Source: Hafnia psychrotolerans
GTDB taxonomy: Bacteria; Pseudomonadota; Gammaproteobacteria; Enterobacterales; Enterobacteriaceae
NCBI RefSeq assembly: GCF_014639435.1
Contig: NZ_BMFZ01000004.1
Coordinates: forward strand, 144,539 to 208,538
Direction: 5' to 3'
DNA length: 64,000 nt
Shown here: positions 19,128 to 29,859 of the stretch, one piece after another
Position numbering within the stretch: position 1 is the first letter of the stretch
Layout of the letters: every line of letters begins with the position of its first letter
The notes under the pieces: generated by a model
The model's database searches: none
What the model saw: the letters and a program-made list of their open reading frames with translations, nothing else
Told to the model about the DNA's origin: nothing
Made by a program: the position numbers and the translations under genes

Positions 19128-21218
19128 TCAGCTGACGGACACTTTCCTCCGCCGTTTATCCAGATCTTTGATCAGCTTATTGATGTCGTCATCGGCAAAC
19201 ATCTCTTCCAGTGTGCGGGTCAGCTTACGCCGCCAGTTCGGGTATTCATCGCTGGTGCCGGGGATATTGACCGGCTCCAGCATATCCAGCCAGTCTTCAG
19301 GCTGTAAGCCTAACAACGCACAGGCACTGTCGGCGACATAGCGTTGCAGGCCGCGATTAAGCGTCGGTGTCATCCCCATGGCATCCGCGTTATGACCGGT
19401 GTTTTTCGGTACACAGCCATAGTGGTGTAAGCCATTGAGCAACCCCTGTCGTGCACGAGCGCGGTCGGCATAGAGTTCGGTTAACACTTCATCGTCCCGA
19501 TATAAACCGAGCTTTTTGCCCAATGCCAGATCATCGTTCTGCCAGTAGCCACGTAGCGTCGGCAAGTCATGCGTGGTGAGGGTTGCCATCGCCTGTACCG
19601 GGTAAGACTGCGGTGCACGGAAGTTGTTCTCGGTATCGCGCTCAAAGTACAAGACTTTGTAAGAGTAAACGCCGCTTTCTCGTAGCTTACTGACAATCTC
19701 CACCGGCACCGTGCCGAGATCTTCGCCGATCACCATGCAGCGGTGACGCTGACTTTCCAGCGCAAGGATCGCCAGAAGATCGTCCACCGGATACAGCACA
19801 TAGGCGCCGTTGTCCGCCGTCTCACCGCGAGGGATCCACCACAGCCGCAGCAGCGTCATCACATGATCGATACGCAATGCGCCACAGTGGGTCATATTGG
19901 CACGGAGCAGGTCGATAAACGGCTGATAGGCACGCTTAATCATCACATGCGGGTCCATCGGGCGCAGATCCCAGTTCTGCCCGACCGGCCCAAGGATATC
20001 CGGCGGCGCGCCAACGGAGGCTTTCAGGCAATAGACATCGCCATCACCCCAGGTTTCTGCACCGCCTTCGACGACGCCAACCGCCAGATCGCGGTATAAG
20101 CCAATCGGCATGTCGGCCTGCTGGCTGTCGTGGTAGCAGCGGGCAAATTGCCATTCGGCCAGCCACTGTAACCACAGGTAGAAATCCACCTCGCTTTCAT
20201 GCTGTTCACAATAGGCTCTTACTGCGGCACTTTGCGCCCGGCGGTATTGCTCTGGCCAGTGAGTCCAGCCTTGAAGTTCTTCTCCCTGTTTTGACAGATG
20301 GGCGTACAGCGCATCAAATACCGCCTGCTGGTAGAGGCTCTCGCCGCCTTCACGGGCAAATTTTTGATACGCCTTTTGCATCGGATCGTTGGCACTGCGC
20401 ATCACAAAATGCTGGTGCGCCAGATGCAAACCCGCCAGTTTCAGCGGCATCACGCGGGCGTAATCCACCCACGCACTGTTGCGCACATCGTTGAGGGTTT
20501 TCTGGGTTTGCGGTTCATGCCACCAGCGCTGTGCCTCTTCGCTGAGCTGAAAATCTTCCACGGCGTTGACGTCAATATAAATGACATTCAGCCAGCGCCG
20601 CGATGACGGGCTGTAGGGGCTGGCCGCCACCGGATTGCCGGGATAGAGAGAATGGATCGGGTTGATGCCAACAAAAGCGCCACCGCGTTGACCCATCTCA
20701 TTGACCAGTTGGCGCAAATCGCCGAAATCACCGATGCCCCAGTTTTTTTCCGAACGCAGCGTATAAAGCTGCACGCAGGCACCCCAGAGTTTTTTACCCG
20801 CCAACAGCGCATCGGGTTCATAGCAGCGTTTCGGGGTGACAATAATACGACACACCCAACTCTGGCTCTCTTGGGTCAGCATCAGTTGGTGATAGCCTGT
20901 GGGAATTTTCCCCGGCAACGCCAGCGTCATTTTCGCACTGGTGCGGCCCTGCTGAACCGCGCCGCTTTCCAGCTGCAACTGCCACTGAAATTCCCCCTCA
21001 CCCCCGATCGGCAATGCCAGGCGGTGGCCTTTGACGAACACTTTGACTCCCGGCAACGGTGTGTCGGTGACCGGCTGTTGGCCTGCCTTCCAGCCCATCG
21101 CCTTCAGCAGTTCCCGCTTTGTCGAGCTCGCGATGGCCTGTTGCTTGCCATGGGCGTTGATGTATCCGGCGGCAATCCCAGCCTGGATCGCCGCCTGTTC
21201 GAGTTGCTTGCTCTCCAT
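19128..21218 (-). CDS. malQ: 4-alpha-glucanotransferase (amylomaltase) MalQ
   Basis: Cytoplasmic GH77 enzyme that transfers glucan chains between maltodextrins and releases glucose. It has 696 residues from the ATG at 21218, which follows AAAGGAGCAGGA; the ORF extension upstream overlaps malP and has no homology. GH77 motifs include FGDLRQLVNEMG, the nucleophile region LRIDHVMTLLRLWWIP, the acid/base region VIGEDLGTVP and TTHDLPTLRGYW. It is the second gene after malP, with a 10-bp gap. Confidence 0.95.
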   Translation of the reverse strand: MESKQLEQAAIQAGIAAGYINAHGKQQAIASSTKRELLKAMGWKAGQQPVTDTPLPGVKVFVKGHRLALPIGGEGEFQWQLQLESGAVQQGRTSAKMTLALPGKIPTGYHQLMLTQESQSWVCRIIVTPKRCYEPDALLAGKKLWGACVQLYTLRSEKNWGIGDFGDLRQLVNEMGQRGGAFVGINPIHSLYPGNPVAASPYSPSSRRWLNVIYIDVNAVEDFQLSEEAQRWWHEPQTQKTLNDVRNSAWVDYARVMPLKLAGLHLAHQHFVMRSANDPMQKAYQKFAREGGESLYQQAVFDALYAHLSKQGEELQGWTHWPEQYRRAQSAAVRAYCEQHESEVDFYLWLQWLAEWQFARCYHDSQQADMPIGLYRDLAVGVVEGGAETWGDGDVYCLKASVGAPPDILGPVGQNWDLRPMDPHVMIKRAYQPFIDLLRANMTHCGALRIDHVMTLLRLWWIPRGETADNGAYVLYPVDDLLAILALESQRHRCMVIGEDLGTVPVEIVSKLRESGVYSYKVLYFERDTENNFRAPQSYPVQAMATLTTHDLPTLRGYWQNDDLALGKKLGLYRDDEVLTELYADRARARQGLLNGLHHYGCVPKNTGHNADAMGMTPTLNRGLQRYVADSACALLGLQPEDWLDMLEPVNIPGTSDEYPNWRRKLTRTLEEMFADDDINKLIKDLDKRRRKVSVS

Positions 21219-21228
21219 TCCTGCTCCT

Positions 21229-23634
21229 TTAGCGCTTCGCCTGCCAGATCCGTTGTTGATAGTCGCCGATCGAGCGGTCTGAGCTGAACACCCCAACACG
21301 GGCAGTATTGAGAATGGACCGTCGTGTCCACTCCGCCTTATCACGGTATAACGCCTCTACCCGCTGTTGCGCCTGGCAGTACTCGGTAAAGTCGGCCAAT
21401 ACCAGATACGGATCGCCACCGTCCAGCAGGCTGTCAAGCATCAGACTGAATGCTTGTTCGTCGCCATCGCTGAACATACCGCTTTCCAGATCGTTCAGCG
21501 CCGCATGGAGCTGGCGGTCTTTTTTACGCCATTTCAGCGGGTCATAACCGCCAGCCTTGAGCGCTTTGACCTGATCGACAGTGTGGCCGAAGATGAAAAT
21601 ATTCTCTTCACCGACTTGCTCGGCGATTTCGACGTTCGCACCATCGAGCGTCCCAACGGTCATCGCACCGTTCAGGGCCAGCTTCATATTACCGGTGCCG
21701 GAAGCCTCGGTGCCTGCCGTTGAGATCTGCTCGGAGACGTCCGCAGCCGGGATCATCAATTCAGCCACCGAAACACGATAATCAGGAATGAACACCACTT
21801 TCAGACGATCAGCGACGATCGGATCATGGTTGATCTTTTCTGCCACTTCATTGATGGCATGGATAATGTTTTTCGCCAGGAAATACCCCGGTGCGGCTTT
21901 GGCACCGAACAGGAATACACGTGGCACCATGTCCATCTGCGGGTTATGGCGCAACTGGTGGTAGAGCGAAACAATGTGCAGTAAGTTGAGGTGTTGGCGT
22001 TTGTACTCATGCAGGCGCTTGATCTGTACATCGAAAATCGCCTCTGGGTTTAACGTTATGCCCGTGTGCTGCTTAACGTAAGTGGCCAGGCGCACTTTGT
22101 TATCGAATTTGATCTGCTGATAACGCTCGCAAAAAGCAGCATCATCAGCGAATTTTTCCAGTCCCTGTAACGCGTCGAGATGGGTGACCCATTCGGTTTT
22201 CAGGCTCTGGTCAATCAGCGCAGAAAGCGCCGGATTACACTGTTTCAGCCAGCGGCGCGGCGTGATGCCGTTGGTGACGTTGTGGAATTTGTTTGGCCAC
22301 AACTGGTGATATTCCGGGAACAGATCCTTGACGACCAAATCAGAGTGCAGCGCTGCCACACCGTTAACAGCAAACCCGCTGACCACGCAGAGATTGGCCA
22401 TGCGCACCTGTTTGTTCTGATGCACAGACAGTTTTTCCCACACCGCGCTGTTACCCGGCCACTGTTTCTCGACCTGCTTTTTAAAGCGGGCATTGATCTG
22501 TTTGATCAATGAGAAGTGGCGCGGTAACAAGCTGCGTACCAGTTTCTCATCCCAGCACTCCAGCGCCTCAGGCATCAGTGTGTGGTTAGTGTAAGCAAAG
22601 GTTTTACGGGTAATCGCCCAAGCGGCGTCCCATGTCAGCTGATGTTCATCGAGCAGAATACGCAGCAGCTCAGGGATAGCGATGGTCGGATGGGTATCAT
22701 TAAGCTGGATCACCTCAAAGTCGGGCAGCGCTTCAATACTGCGGCCAAGGAAGTGATGGCGGCGCCAAATATCACGTACCGAACAGGCGCACTGAAAATA
22801 CTGCTGCATCAGTCGCAGGCGCTTGCCTTGCTGGTGATTGTCATTCGGATAAAGCACCTTCGTCAGTTTGGCAGCGTCAATGCCTTTTTGCTCGGCCTTC
22901 AGGAACTGTCCATCATTGAACAGGGTCAGATCGAACGGGTGGATATCCGTTGCCTGCCACAGGCGCAGCGGCTGGGTGACGCCGTTACGGTAGCCAACGA
23001 CCGGCAAATCCCAGGCTTCGCCGCGCAGACTGAACGCCGGTCGCCACTGTTCAGCACCCGCACTGTCTTTCACCAGCCTGCCGCCGAAGGAGACATCCAC
23101 AGCCAGACGGCTGTTGTGGCTAAACCACGGATAATGTTCACGATGCCAGTCATCCGGTGCTTCCTGCTGTTTACCGTCGTCGAATGACTGACGGAATAAG
23201 CCATACTGATAGTTCAGGCCATAACCTGTGGCAGGTTGCCCAACCGTCGCCATGGAATCAAGGAAGCACGCAGCCAGACGGCCCAATCCGCCATTGCCCA
23301 GCGCCGGATCGGTCTCCTGCTCCAGTACATCGGCCAGTTCTACGCCCTGCTCAGTCAGCACGTCACGCACCGTGTCGTACCAGCCGAGATTAATTAAGTT
23401 GTTGGCCGTTAGGCGGCCAATTAAAAATTCCATCGAAATGTAATTTACGTGACGCTGATCCTGTTTCGGTTCTTGCGCCACCGACCTTGCTGCCAGTTGT
23501 TCAGACAGTGCGCCACTGACCGCCTGCCACCACTGGTGCGGTGTCATATCCTGCGCGCTTTGCAGACCAAAACCTTGCCACTGGCGGTTCAGCGCATCTT
23601 GAAACTGCGTTTTCTCTAATGTGAATTGCGACAT
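21229..23634 (-). CDS. malP: Maltodextrin phosphorylase MalP
   Basis: PLP-dependent GT35 enzyme that phosphorolyses maltodextrins to glucose 1-phosphate. It has 801 residues, about the E. coli length. [20 protein letters not shown] and the PLP-lysine motif [20 protein letters not shown] are intact. It begins the malPQ operon, divergent from malT, with the ribosome site GAGAGGAATT before the ATG. Confidence 0.96.
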   Translation of the reverse strand: MSQFTLEKTQFQDALNRQWQGFGLQSAQDMTPHQWWQAVSGALSEQLAARSVAQEPKQDQRHVNYISMEFLIGRLTANNLINLGWYDTVRDVLTEQGVELADVLEQETDPALGNGGLGRLAACFLDSMATVGQPATGYGLNYQYGLFRQSFDDGKQQEAPDDWHREHYPWFSHNSRLAVDVSFGGRLVKDSAGAEQWRPAFSLRGEAWDLPVVGYRNGVTQPLRLWQATDIHPFDLTLFNDGQFLKAEQKGIDAAKLTKVLYPNDNHQQGKRLRLMQQYFQCACSVRDIWRRHHFLGRSIEALPDFEVIQLNDTHPTIAIPELLRILLDEHQLTWDAAWAITRKTFAYTNHTLMPEALECWDEKLVRSLLPRHFSLIKQINARFKKQVEKQWPGNSAVWEKLSVHQNKQVRMANLCVVSGFAVNGVAALHSDLVVKDLFPEYHQLWPNKFHNVTNGITPRRWLKQCNPALSALIDQSLKTEWVTHLDALQGLEKFADDAAFCERYQQIKFDNKVRLATYVKQHTGITLNPEAIFDVQIKRLHEYKRQHLNLLHIVSLYHQLRHNPQMDMVPRVFLFGAKAAPGYFLAKNIIHAINEVAEKINHDPIVADRLKVVFIPDYRVSVAELMIPAADVSEQISTAGTEASGTGNMKLALNGAMTVGTLDGANVEIAEQVGEENIFIFGHTVDQVKALKAGGYDPLKWRKKDRQLHAALNDLESGMFSDGDEQAFSLMLDSLLDGGDPYLVLADFTEYCQAQQRVEALYRDKAEWTRRSILNTARVGVFSSDRSIGDYQQRIWQAKR

Positions 23635-23954
23635 AATTCCTCTCTGAACAGGTCATTTTTTGCAGACATTCTGGGTATGCTGAAGGTAAGCCTGGTGAGC
23701 GGCATCATCCCGCAAGGGATTAGAGAGGGAGGAGATAAAGGGCGTAGTGACGACGGGATTAACCCGCGAAAAAGCGGCCACTAAAACTGTGACGCAGTGC
23801 AATTTGCCGACACGTAAATGTGTAACGATCTTGCAATACTTTCTGTATTGGCAGACCTTAGGGATATTATTAATTACACGCTGCAAAATAAATAGATTTC
23901 CTGGGTAGAGACACCTCTTATTCATTTTCACTACAGTCATAAGAATGGATAACT
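23635..23954. promoter_or_regulatory. Divergent malP / malT control region
   Basis: 320 bp between the malP and malT starts. MalT-box-like motifs lie in opposite orientations: CGGGATGATG on the minus strand (23703-23712) and AGGGAGGAGA on the plus strand (23726-23735), each 8 of 10 to GGGGA(T/G)GAGG. They are 70-100 bp upstream of malP, as expected for MalT activation of malPQ. CRP control of malT is likely, but no strong site was identified. Confidence 0.55.
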
Positions 23955-26678
23955 ATGCTGATCCCTTCAAAACTGAGCCGCCCGGTGCGGCTGCAAAATA
24001 CCGTGGTACGCGATCGGCTGTTAGGGAAATTGGCTTTGGCACAAAATTACCGCCTCGTCCTGGTTGCTTGCCCCGCAGGCTACGGAAAAACCACGCTGGT
24101 CGCCCACTGGGCGGCAGGCAAAAGCGATCTGGGTTGGTATTCGCTGGATGAAAGCGATAATCAGCCGGAACGTTTCGCCAGCTATCTGGTGGCAGCCATT
24201 CAGCAGGCTACCGGCGGGCACTGTACCAAAAGCGAAGTCCTCAGCCAGAAACACCAGTACGCTAGCCTGTCAGCGCTGTTTGCCCAGTTGTTTGTCGAAC
24301 TTTCCGACTGGCACCGCTCGCTGCTGCTGGTGATTGATGATTATCATCTCATTTCCAATGATGCCATTCACGAAGGCATGCGTTTCTTCCTGCGCCATCA
24401 GCCGGAAAATGTCACTTTAGTCATGCTGTCGCGCACTCTGCCACAACTGGGTATTGCTAATCTGCGTGTCCGTGATCAACTGCTGGAACTCAACGCCTCC
24501 CAGCTGGCCTTTAACCATATTGAAGCTCAGCAATTCTTTGACTGTCGTCTGTCAGAACCGATTGAACAAGCTGACAGCGGCCGTCTCTGTGACGATGTCG
24601 CCGGGTGGGCCACCGCGCTGCAACTGATTGCGCTGTCAGCGCGCCAATCCAGCGCATCAACAGTTTCGGCCCAGCAATCGGCCAAAAAATTAGCCGGGCT
24701 AAATGCCAGCCACCTGTCCGAATACCTGGTGGATGAAGTACTGGACCGCGTCGATGCCCCAACCCGTAACTTCCTGCTGCGCTGCTCGCTGCTGCGGTCA
24801 ATGAATGATTCTCTGATCGTCAAGCTGACCGGCGAAGATAACGGCCAACAACGGCTGGAAGAGCTCGAGCGCCAGGGTCTGTTTATTCACCGCATGGATA
24901 ACAGCGGCGAGTGGTTTAACTTTCACCCGCTGTTCGCCACTTTCCTGCGCCAGCGTTGTCATTGGGAACTGGCGGCCGAGCTGCCAACAATCCACTGCTT
25001 AGCGGCAGAAGGTTGGCTGGCGCTGGGTTTCCCGGCCGAAGCCATTCACCACGCACTGGGAGCCGAAAACACCAACTTACTGCGCGATATTCTTCTGCAA
25101 CACGCCTGGCCACTGTTCAATAAGAGCGAACTGGCACTCCTGGAAGAGTGCCTGAATGCGCTGCCTTATGAACGATTGATTCAGAACCCAAAACTGGCTC
25201 TGTTACAGGCCTGGCTGGCACAAAGTCAGCATCGTTATGGTGAAGTAGAAGTGCTGCTGGAGCGTGCTGAAAATGAAATGCAGCGTGAAAAAATCGAGAT
25301 GGATAAAACCCTCAGTGCCGAGTTCGACGCGCTGCGGGCGCAGGTCGCGATAAATGACGGTAAGCAGGATGAAGCAGAAAAATTGGCCGCCCAAGCGCTG
25401 CGCTTTCTGCCCTACTCCAGCTACTACAGCCGCATCGTCGCCACCTCGGTCACCGGTGAAATTCAGCACTGTAAAGGCGACTTAAGCCGCGCCCTGCCGC
25501 TAATGCAACAAACCGAACAGATCGCACGCCGCCACGAAGCCTATCACTACGCATTGTGGGCGCTGCTGCAACAGAGCGAAATCCTGATTGCTCAGGGCTT
25601 TTTACAGGCGGCCTATGAAACACAGGACAAGGCGTTTGAGCTGGTGCGCGAGCAGCATCTTGAGCAACTGCCTATGCATGAGTTTCTGCTACGCCTGCGC
25701 TCGCAACTTTTATGGTCCTGGGCTCGCCTGGACGACGCTGAAAATGCGGCCCGTGAAGGTCTTGAAGTGCTGGCTAACTTTCAGCCACAACAACAGTTAC
25801 AGTGCCTGGCGATGTTAGCCAAATGCTCGCTGGCACGCGGCCACCTCGACAATGCACACCGCTATTTACATCGTTGTGAAGCCCTGCTGCAAAACGGACA
25901 ATACCACACCGACTGGCTGACTAATGCCGACAAACCGCGGGTGATTTACTGGCAGATGGTCGGTGATAAAACCTCGGCGCGCAGCTGGCTGAATCAGACT
26001 TCCAAGCCGGGCATGGCAGATAACCACTTCCTGCAAGGTCAATGGCGCAATATAGCCCGCGTGCAGATCCTGCTGGAGCAGTTCGACGAAGCCGAAGTGG
26101 TCATCGATGAACTTAACACCAACGCACGTCAGTTGAAGCTGGTCAGCGACCTCAATCGCAATTTGATCCTCTGCAACATGCTTTATTGGCATACCGGCCG
26201 TAAAAATGAAGCCCAGAGCGTACTGATTGAAGCCCTGGGGCTCGCCAACCGTACTGGATTTATTAGCCATTTTGTCATTGAAGGCGAAATGATGGCGCAG
26301 CAATTGCGTCAGTTGATTCAGCTTAATTTACTTCCGGAGATGGAGCAGCGCCGGGCGCAGAAAATCCTGCGAGATATTAACCAGCATCATCGTCACAAGT
26401 TTGCCCATTTCGACGAAGGCTTTGTGAATCGATTGCTTACCCATCCGCAAGTGCCGGAGCTTATCCGCACCAGCCCGCTGACCCAGCGAGAGTGGCAGGT
26501 ACTGGGGCTTATTTACTCCGGTTACAGCAACGATCAGATTGCCGGTGAGCTGACCGTCGCCTCGACCACCATCAAAACGCACATCCGTAATTTGTACCAA
26601 AAGCTGGGGGTTACCCACCGCCAGGAGGCGGTTTCCCAGGCGCAGCACCTGTTGCAGGTGATGGGTTACGGTGCCTGA
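23955..26678 (+). CDS. malT: MalT, ATP- and maltotriose-dependent activator of the maltose regulon
   Basis: STAND-type transcription activator of 907 residues (E. coli 901). The N-terminus is identical in form to E. coli ([13 protein letters not shown]). It shows a Walker [10 protein letters not shown] at about residues 39-47, a Walker [10 protein letters not shown] near 130, a middle tetratricopeptide-like superhelix with many AEK/ARR-type helices, and a C-terminal LuxR helix-turn-helix [20 protein letters not shown]...[15 protein letters not shown]. It activates malPQ, malEFG and malK-lamB-malM, all within 15 kb here. Its binding to MalK links transport to expression. Confidence 0.97.
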   Translation: MLIPSKLSRPVRLQNTVVRDRLLGKLALAQNYRLVLVACPAGYGKTTLVAHWAAGKSDLGWYSLDESDNQPERFASYLVAAIQQATGGHCTKSEVLSQKHQYASLSALFAQLFVELSDWHRSLLLVIDDYHLISNDAIHEGMRFFLRHQPENVTLVMLSRTLPQLGIANLRVRDQLLELNASQLAFNHIEAQQFFDCRLSEPIEQADSGRLCDDVAGWATALQLIALSARQSSASTVSAQQSAKKLAGLNASHLSEYLVDEVLDRVDAPTRNFLLRCSLLRSMNDSLIVKLTGEDNGQQRLEELERQGLFIHRMDNSGEWFNFHPLFATFLRQRCHWELAAELPTIHCLAAEGWLALGFPAEAIHHALGAENTNLLRDILLQHAWPLFNKSELALLEECLNALPYERLIQNPKLALLQAWLAQSQHRYGEVEVLLERAENEMQREKIEMDKTLSAEFDALRAQVAINDGKQDEAEKLAAQALRFLPYSSYYSRIVATSVTGEIQHCKGDLSRALPLMQQTEQIARRHEAYHYALWALLQQSEILIAQGFLQAAYETQDKAFELVREQHLEQLPMHEFLLRLRSQLLWSWARLDDAENAAREGLEVLANFQPQQQLQCLAMLAKCSLARGHLDNAHRYLHRCEALLQNGQYHTDWLTNADKPRVIYWQMVGDKTSARSWLNQTSKPGMADNHFLQGQWRNIARVQILLEQFDEAEVVIDELNTNARQLKLVSDLNRNLILCNMLYWHTGRKNEAQSVLIEALGLANRTGFISHFVIEGEMMAQQLRQLIQLNLLPEMEQRRAQKILRDINQHHRHKFAHFDEGFVNRLLTHPQVPELIRTSPLTQREWQVLGLIYSGYSNDQIAGELTVASTTIKTHIRNLYQKLGVTHRQEAVSQAQHLLQVMGYGA

Positions 26679-26703
26679 CACCGCCTTCAGCCCTGTCCGT
26701 TAG

Positions 26704-26743
26704 ACAGGCAAACCGCCCTATTTTTTGACGGTTTGCCTGTTTT
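26704..26743 (+). terminator. malT terminator
   Basis: 11-bp perfect stem CAGGCAAACCG/CGGTTTGCCTG with a 13-nt loop, followed by TTTT, 25 bp after malT. Confidence 0.88.
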
Positions 26744-26806
26744 AAGCCCGTCTAAAAAAGTCTAATGATGATTTTTCCACATCGAATTTTTGTGCGTCGA
26801 AACTTT

Positions 26807-26850
26807 TTGCTCTTCAAAACGCCGCCCGCTACAATGTGATCTCTGTCACA
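26807..26850 (+). promoter_or_regulatory. Putative promoter with a perfect CRP palindrome upstream of yjcB
   Basis: TTGCTC and TACAAT are 17 bp apart (26807-26812, 26830-26835), and the consensus CRP site TGTGA-TCTCTG-TCACA (26835-26850) overlaps the last base of the -10 and the expected start of transcription. The CRP half-sites match 10 of 10. This position predicts repression by CRP-cAMP, or activation of an unseen downstream promoter. Confidence 0.6.
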
Positions 26851-26955
26851 TTTTCAGGTTTCACGCCTCCTCCACCCTTCCCCTTGTTCAGCCCCTGATG
26901 GGCAGGATTGAGCGTGGTGTCATTCAGGCCAGTAATCTAAGAAGGAATACGTTAG

Positions 26956-27240
26956 ATGGGTACGTTAGCCGCTGGTTTCATGATGATACGTTGGGAATTA
27001 CTGAGTGCCTTTCTGATGTTTTGCACTAGCCAGTTAACGATCCTTTGTCGCCAAACGAGTCGTCATGTTATGGCTCTTATTTTCAGCGGTGCCGGTCTGG
27101 TCATCACCTGTTTTTTCGTCATGAACCTTATGGGCATCACCTATAATGCTGAGGCTGTCGCGTATTTCTGGTCCGTGGTCCAAGACGTCTTTATCGACAC
27201 CATGAGTAAAACCCCGACCGATATTCCCTTCTATTATTAA
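26956..27240 (+). CDS. yjcB: YjcB-family small inner-membrane protein
   Basis: A 94-residue protein resembling E. coli YjcB: the N-terminus LAAGFMMIRWELLSAFLMF aligns with the family, and a second hydrophobic segment (ALIFSGAGLVITCFFVMNLMG) makes two predicted membrane helices. The family's function is unknown. AGAAGGAA precedes the ATG. A perfect CRP palindrome lies 106 bp upstream. Confidence 0.78.
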   Translation: MGTLAAGFMMIRWELLSAFLMFCTSQLTILCRQTSRHVMALIFSGAGLVITCFFVMNLMGITYNAEAVAYFWSVVQDVFIDTMSKTPTDIPFYY

Positions 27241-27251
27241 TTCAGCATGTT

Positions 27252-27283
27252 GCGCGCAATCCTAAATATTGGAAATTGCGCGC
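27252..27283 (+). terminator. Inverted repeat after yjcB
   Basis: GCGCGCAAT and ATTGCGCGC form a perfect 9-bp stem around a 14-nt AT-rich loop, 12 bp after the yjcB stop. No T-tract follows. Confidence 0.45.
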
Positions 27284-27512
27284 CTCCCCGCAAGAGTTTT
27301 TGTACATCCACTTTCAATTCAGCGTACATTGCGAGCTGCAACACTTCACCCTGTGTAAATTGTTCTCTTATAAAAGTATTTATTGCTTATCGGTGAAGTG
27401 ACGTATTAGATTCTCACGCTATAATTTTCTTAGAATGATCATTATCTTGTTGGCTTTCTTGCTGCTGATTTTTCACCCGACAGCAGTGCGCCTTTTGTCT
27501 AAAGGATACTCA

Positions 27513-29810
27513 ATGAATACGCATCACCTGATTGGCGCGTTAGTGTTAATGGCAGGTTCCACCTCGTTGTTTGCCGAGCAAACGGCGGGTATTCCACAGG
27601 ATCAGGTGAAAGAGCGTGAAGCGTTTATCTCCCATCTGATGAAACAGATGACGCTGGATGAAAAAATCGGCCAACTCAATTTAGTCACTGTGGGGCCTGA
27701 CTATGTGAAAGAAGCGATTATGGCGGATATCCGTGCCGGTAAAGTCGGCGGCATGTTTAATACGGTGACCAAACCCGACATCCGCCGCATGCAGGATCAA
27801 GTTCAGCACAGTCGTCTGAAAATCCCTCTCTTTTATGCGTATGACGTGGTTCACGGTCAGCGTACGATTTTCCCCATCAGCCTCGGGCTGGCCGCCAGCT
27901 GGGACATGGAAGCGGTGGCAATCAGCGCGCGGATATCCGCAGAGGAAACCGCAGCCGATGGTTTGAACATGACCTTTTCACCCATGGTGGATATCACCCG
28001 TGATCCGCGCTGGGGCCGGGTTTCTGAAGGCTTCGGCGAGGATACTTACCTCACCTCTCGTCTCGCCCATGAAATGGTCTCTGCCTATCAGGACAATGAC
28101 CCGTCCGCGCCAAATTCAGTGATGGCGAACGTCAAACACTTCGCACTCTATGGTGCAGTCGAAGGCGGGCGTGAATACAACACGGTTGATATGAGTCTGA
28201 CACGCATGTTCAACGACTACATGCCACCGTACAAAGCCGCACTGGATGCGGGTGCCGGTGGCGTGATGGTGGCATTAAACTCAGTCAACGGTATTCCCGT
28301 CACCGCCGACCCATGGTTGTTACAAGACGTATTACGCGACCAGTGGAAATTTAAAGGCCTGACCGTCAGCGACCATGGCGCAATTGGTGGTTTAGTGATG
28401 CATGGCGTCGCACAGGATGACCGCCAGGCCGCCGCCCTTGCGCTGAAATCGGGTGTCGATATGGACATGGCCGACAATATGTACGGCAAGTATCTAAAAG
28501 GTCTGGTCGCAGACAAGATTGTCACCGAGAAAGAGATCGACCGCTCGGTTCGCCATGTATTGACCGCCAAATGGGACATGGGGCTGTTCGCTGATCCCTA
28601 CCGCCATTTAGGTCCGGCCTCCAGTGATCCGGTGGATACCAATGCGGAAAGCCGTTTGCATCGCCCGGAAGCGCGTGAAGTGGCCCGCACTTCACTGGTG
28701 CTGCTTAAAAACGAGCATGAAACGCTGCCCTTACAGAAAAAAGGGACCATCGCGTTAATAGGTACACTGGCAGATAGTCAGCGAGACGTCATGGGAAGCT
28801 GGTCGGCTGCCGGTAAAGCCAATCAAGCCGTTACCGTGTTGCAGGGGATGAAAGAAGCCGTGGGTGATAAAGCCACGCTGCTTTATGCGCGCGGTGCCAA
28901 CATCACTAACGACCCGGCCATTGTCGACTTCCTGAATCAGTATGAAAAACAGGTGATCAACGATCCGCGTCCGGCGCAGGAAATGATCGATGAAGCGGTG
29001 AAAACAGCCGAAAAAGCCGATGTGGTCGTGGCGGTGGTGGGTGAAGCACAGGGCATGGCTCATGAGGCATCCAGCCGGAGTGAACTTAACATTCCGCAAA
29101 GCCAGCGCGATCTACTGAAAGCACTGAAAGCCACCGGTAAACCGTTGGTGATTGTGCTGATGAATGGCCGTCCGCTGACCTTAACGTGGGAAAATGATAT
29201 CGCTGACGCGATGCTGGAAACCTGGTTCAGCGGTACCGAAGGTGGCCACGCGATTGCCGATGTCCTGTTCGGTGATTACAATCCGTCCGGTAAATTGCCG
29301 ATGACCTTCCCGCGTTCCGTGGGGCAAATACCCCTCTACAACAGCGTGCTCAATACCGGTCGCCCGTTTAATCCGCAAAAACCCAATAAATATACTTCAC
29401 GCTACTTTGATATCACCAACAGCCCGCTCTTCGCCTTTGGTTACGGCCTGAGTTATACCCAGTTCAGCGTGTCTGACGTATCGCTTTCAGCCTCCACAAT
29501 GGGCAAGAACACACCACTGACCGCCAGTGTCACGGTGAAAAATACCGGTAAACGCAGTGGCGCAACCGTTGTTCAGCTCTACTTGCAGGACGTAACAGCC
29601 TCAATCAGTCGCCCAATTAAAGAGCTCAAAAATTTTGAGAAGATCGACCTCGCGCCGGGTAAAGAGAAAGTGGTGAGATTTACTATCAAGGAACAAGATT
29701 TACGCTTCTACAATGACAAGCTTAAGTGGGCATCGGAACCGGGTAGATTCAACGTATTCATTGGATTAGATTCACAGGATGTTAAGAAAGCCAGCTTCTT
29801 GCTGAAGTAA
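27513..29810 (+). CDS. bglX: Periplasmic beta-glucosidase BglX (GH3)
   Basis: Hydrolyses beta-glucosides in the periplasm. It has 765 residues from the ATG at 27513, the same as E. coli BglX; AAAGGATACTCA precedes it, and the signal peptide runs to SLFA-EQ. GH3 motifs: KIGQLNLV, MVDITRDPRWGR, NVKHFALYG, and the nucleophile aspartate in LTVSDHGAIG; then the second GH3 domain and a C-terminal fibronectin-III-like domain. It stands alone. Together with the PTS locus it gives the cell both periplasmic and cytoplasmic routes for beta-glucosides. Confidence 0.95.
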   Translation: MNTHHLIGALVLMAGSTSLFAEQTAGIPQDQVKEREAFISHLMKQMTLDEKIGQLNLVTVGPDYVKEAIMADIRAGKVGGMFNTVTKPDIRRMQDQVQHSRLKIPLFYAYDVVHGQRTIFPISLGLAASWDMEAVAISARISAEETAADGLNMTFSPMVDITRDPRWGRVSEGFGEDTYLTSRLAHEMVSAYQDNDPSAPNSVMANVKHFALYGAVEGGREYNTVDMSLTRMFNDYMPPYKAALDAGAGGVMVALNSVNGIPVTADPWLLQDVLRDQWKFKGLTVSDHGAIGGLVMHGVAQDDRQAAALALKSGVDMDMADNMYGKYLKGLVADKIVTEKEIDRSVRHVLTAKWDMGLFADPYRHLGPASSDPVDTNAESRLHRPEAREVARTSLVLLKNEHETLPLQKKGTIALIGTLADSQRDVMGSWSAAGKANQAVTVLQGMKEAVGDKATLLYARGANITNDPAIVDFLNQYEKQVINDPRPAQEMIDEAVKTAEKADVVVAVVGEAQGMAHEASSRSELNIPQSQRDLLKALKATGKPLVIVLMNGRPLTLTWENDIADAMLETWFSGTEGGHAIADVLFGDYNPSGKLPMTFPRSVGQIPLYNSVLNTGRPFNPQKPNKYTSRYFDITNSPLFAFGYGLSYTQFSVSDVSLSASTMGKNTPLTASVTVKNTGKRSGATVVQLYLQDVTASISRPIKELKNFEKIDLAPGKEKVVRFTIKEQDLRFYNDKLKWASEPGRFNVFIGLDSQDVKKASFLLK

Positions 29811-29859
29811 CGTGTATTAATGGAATAGACGACGTTCAGTTTACTCGCGGGGATACTCC

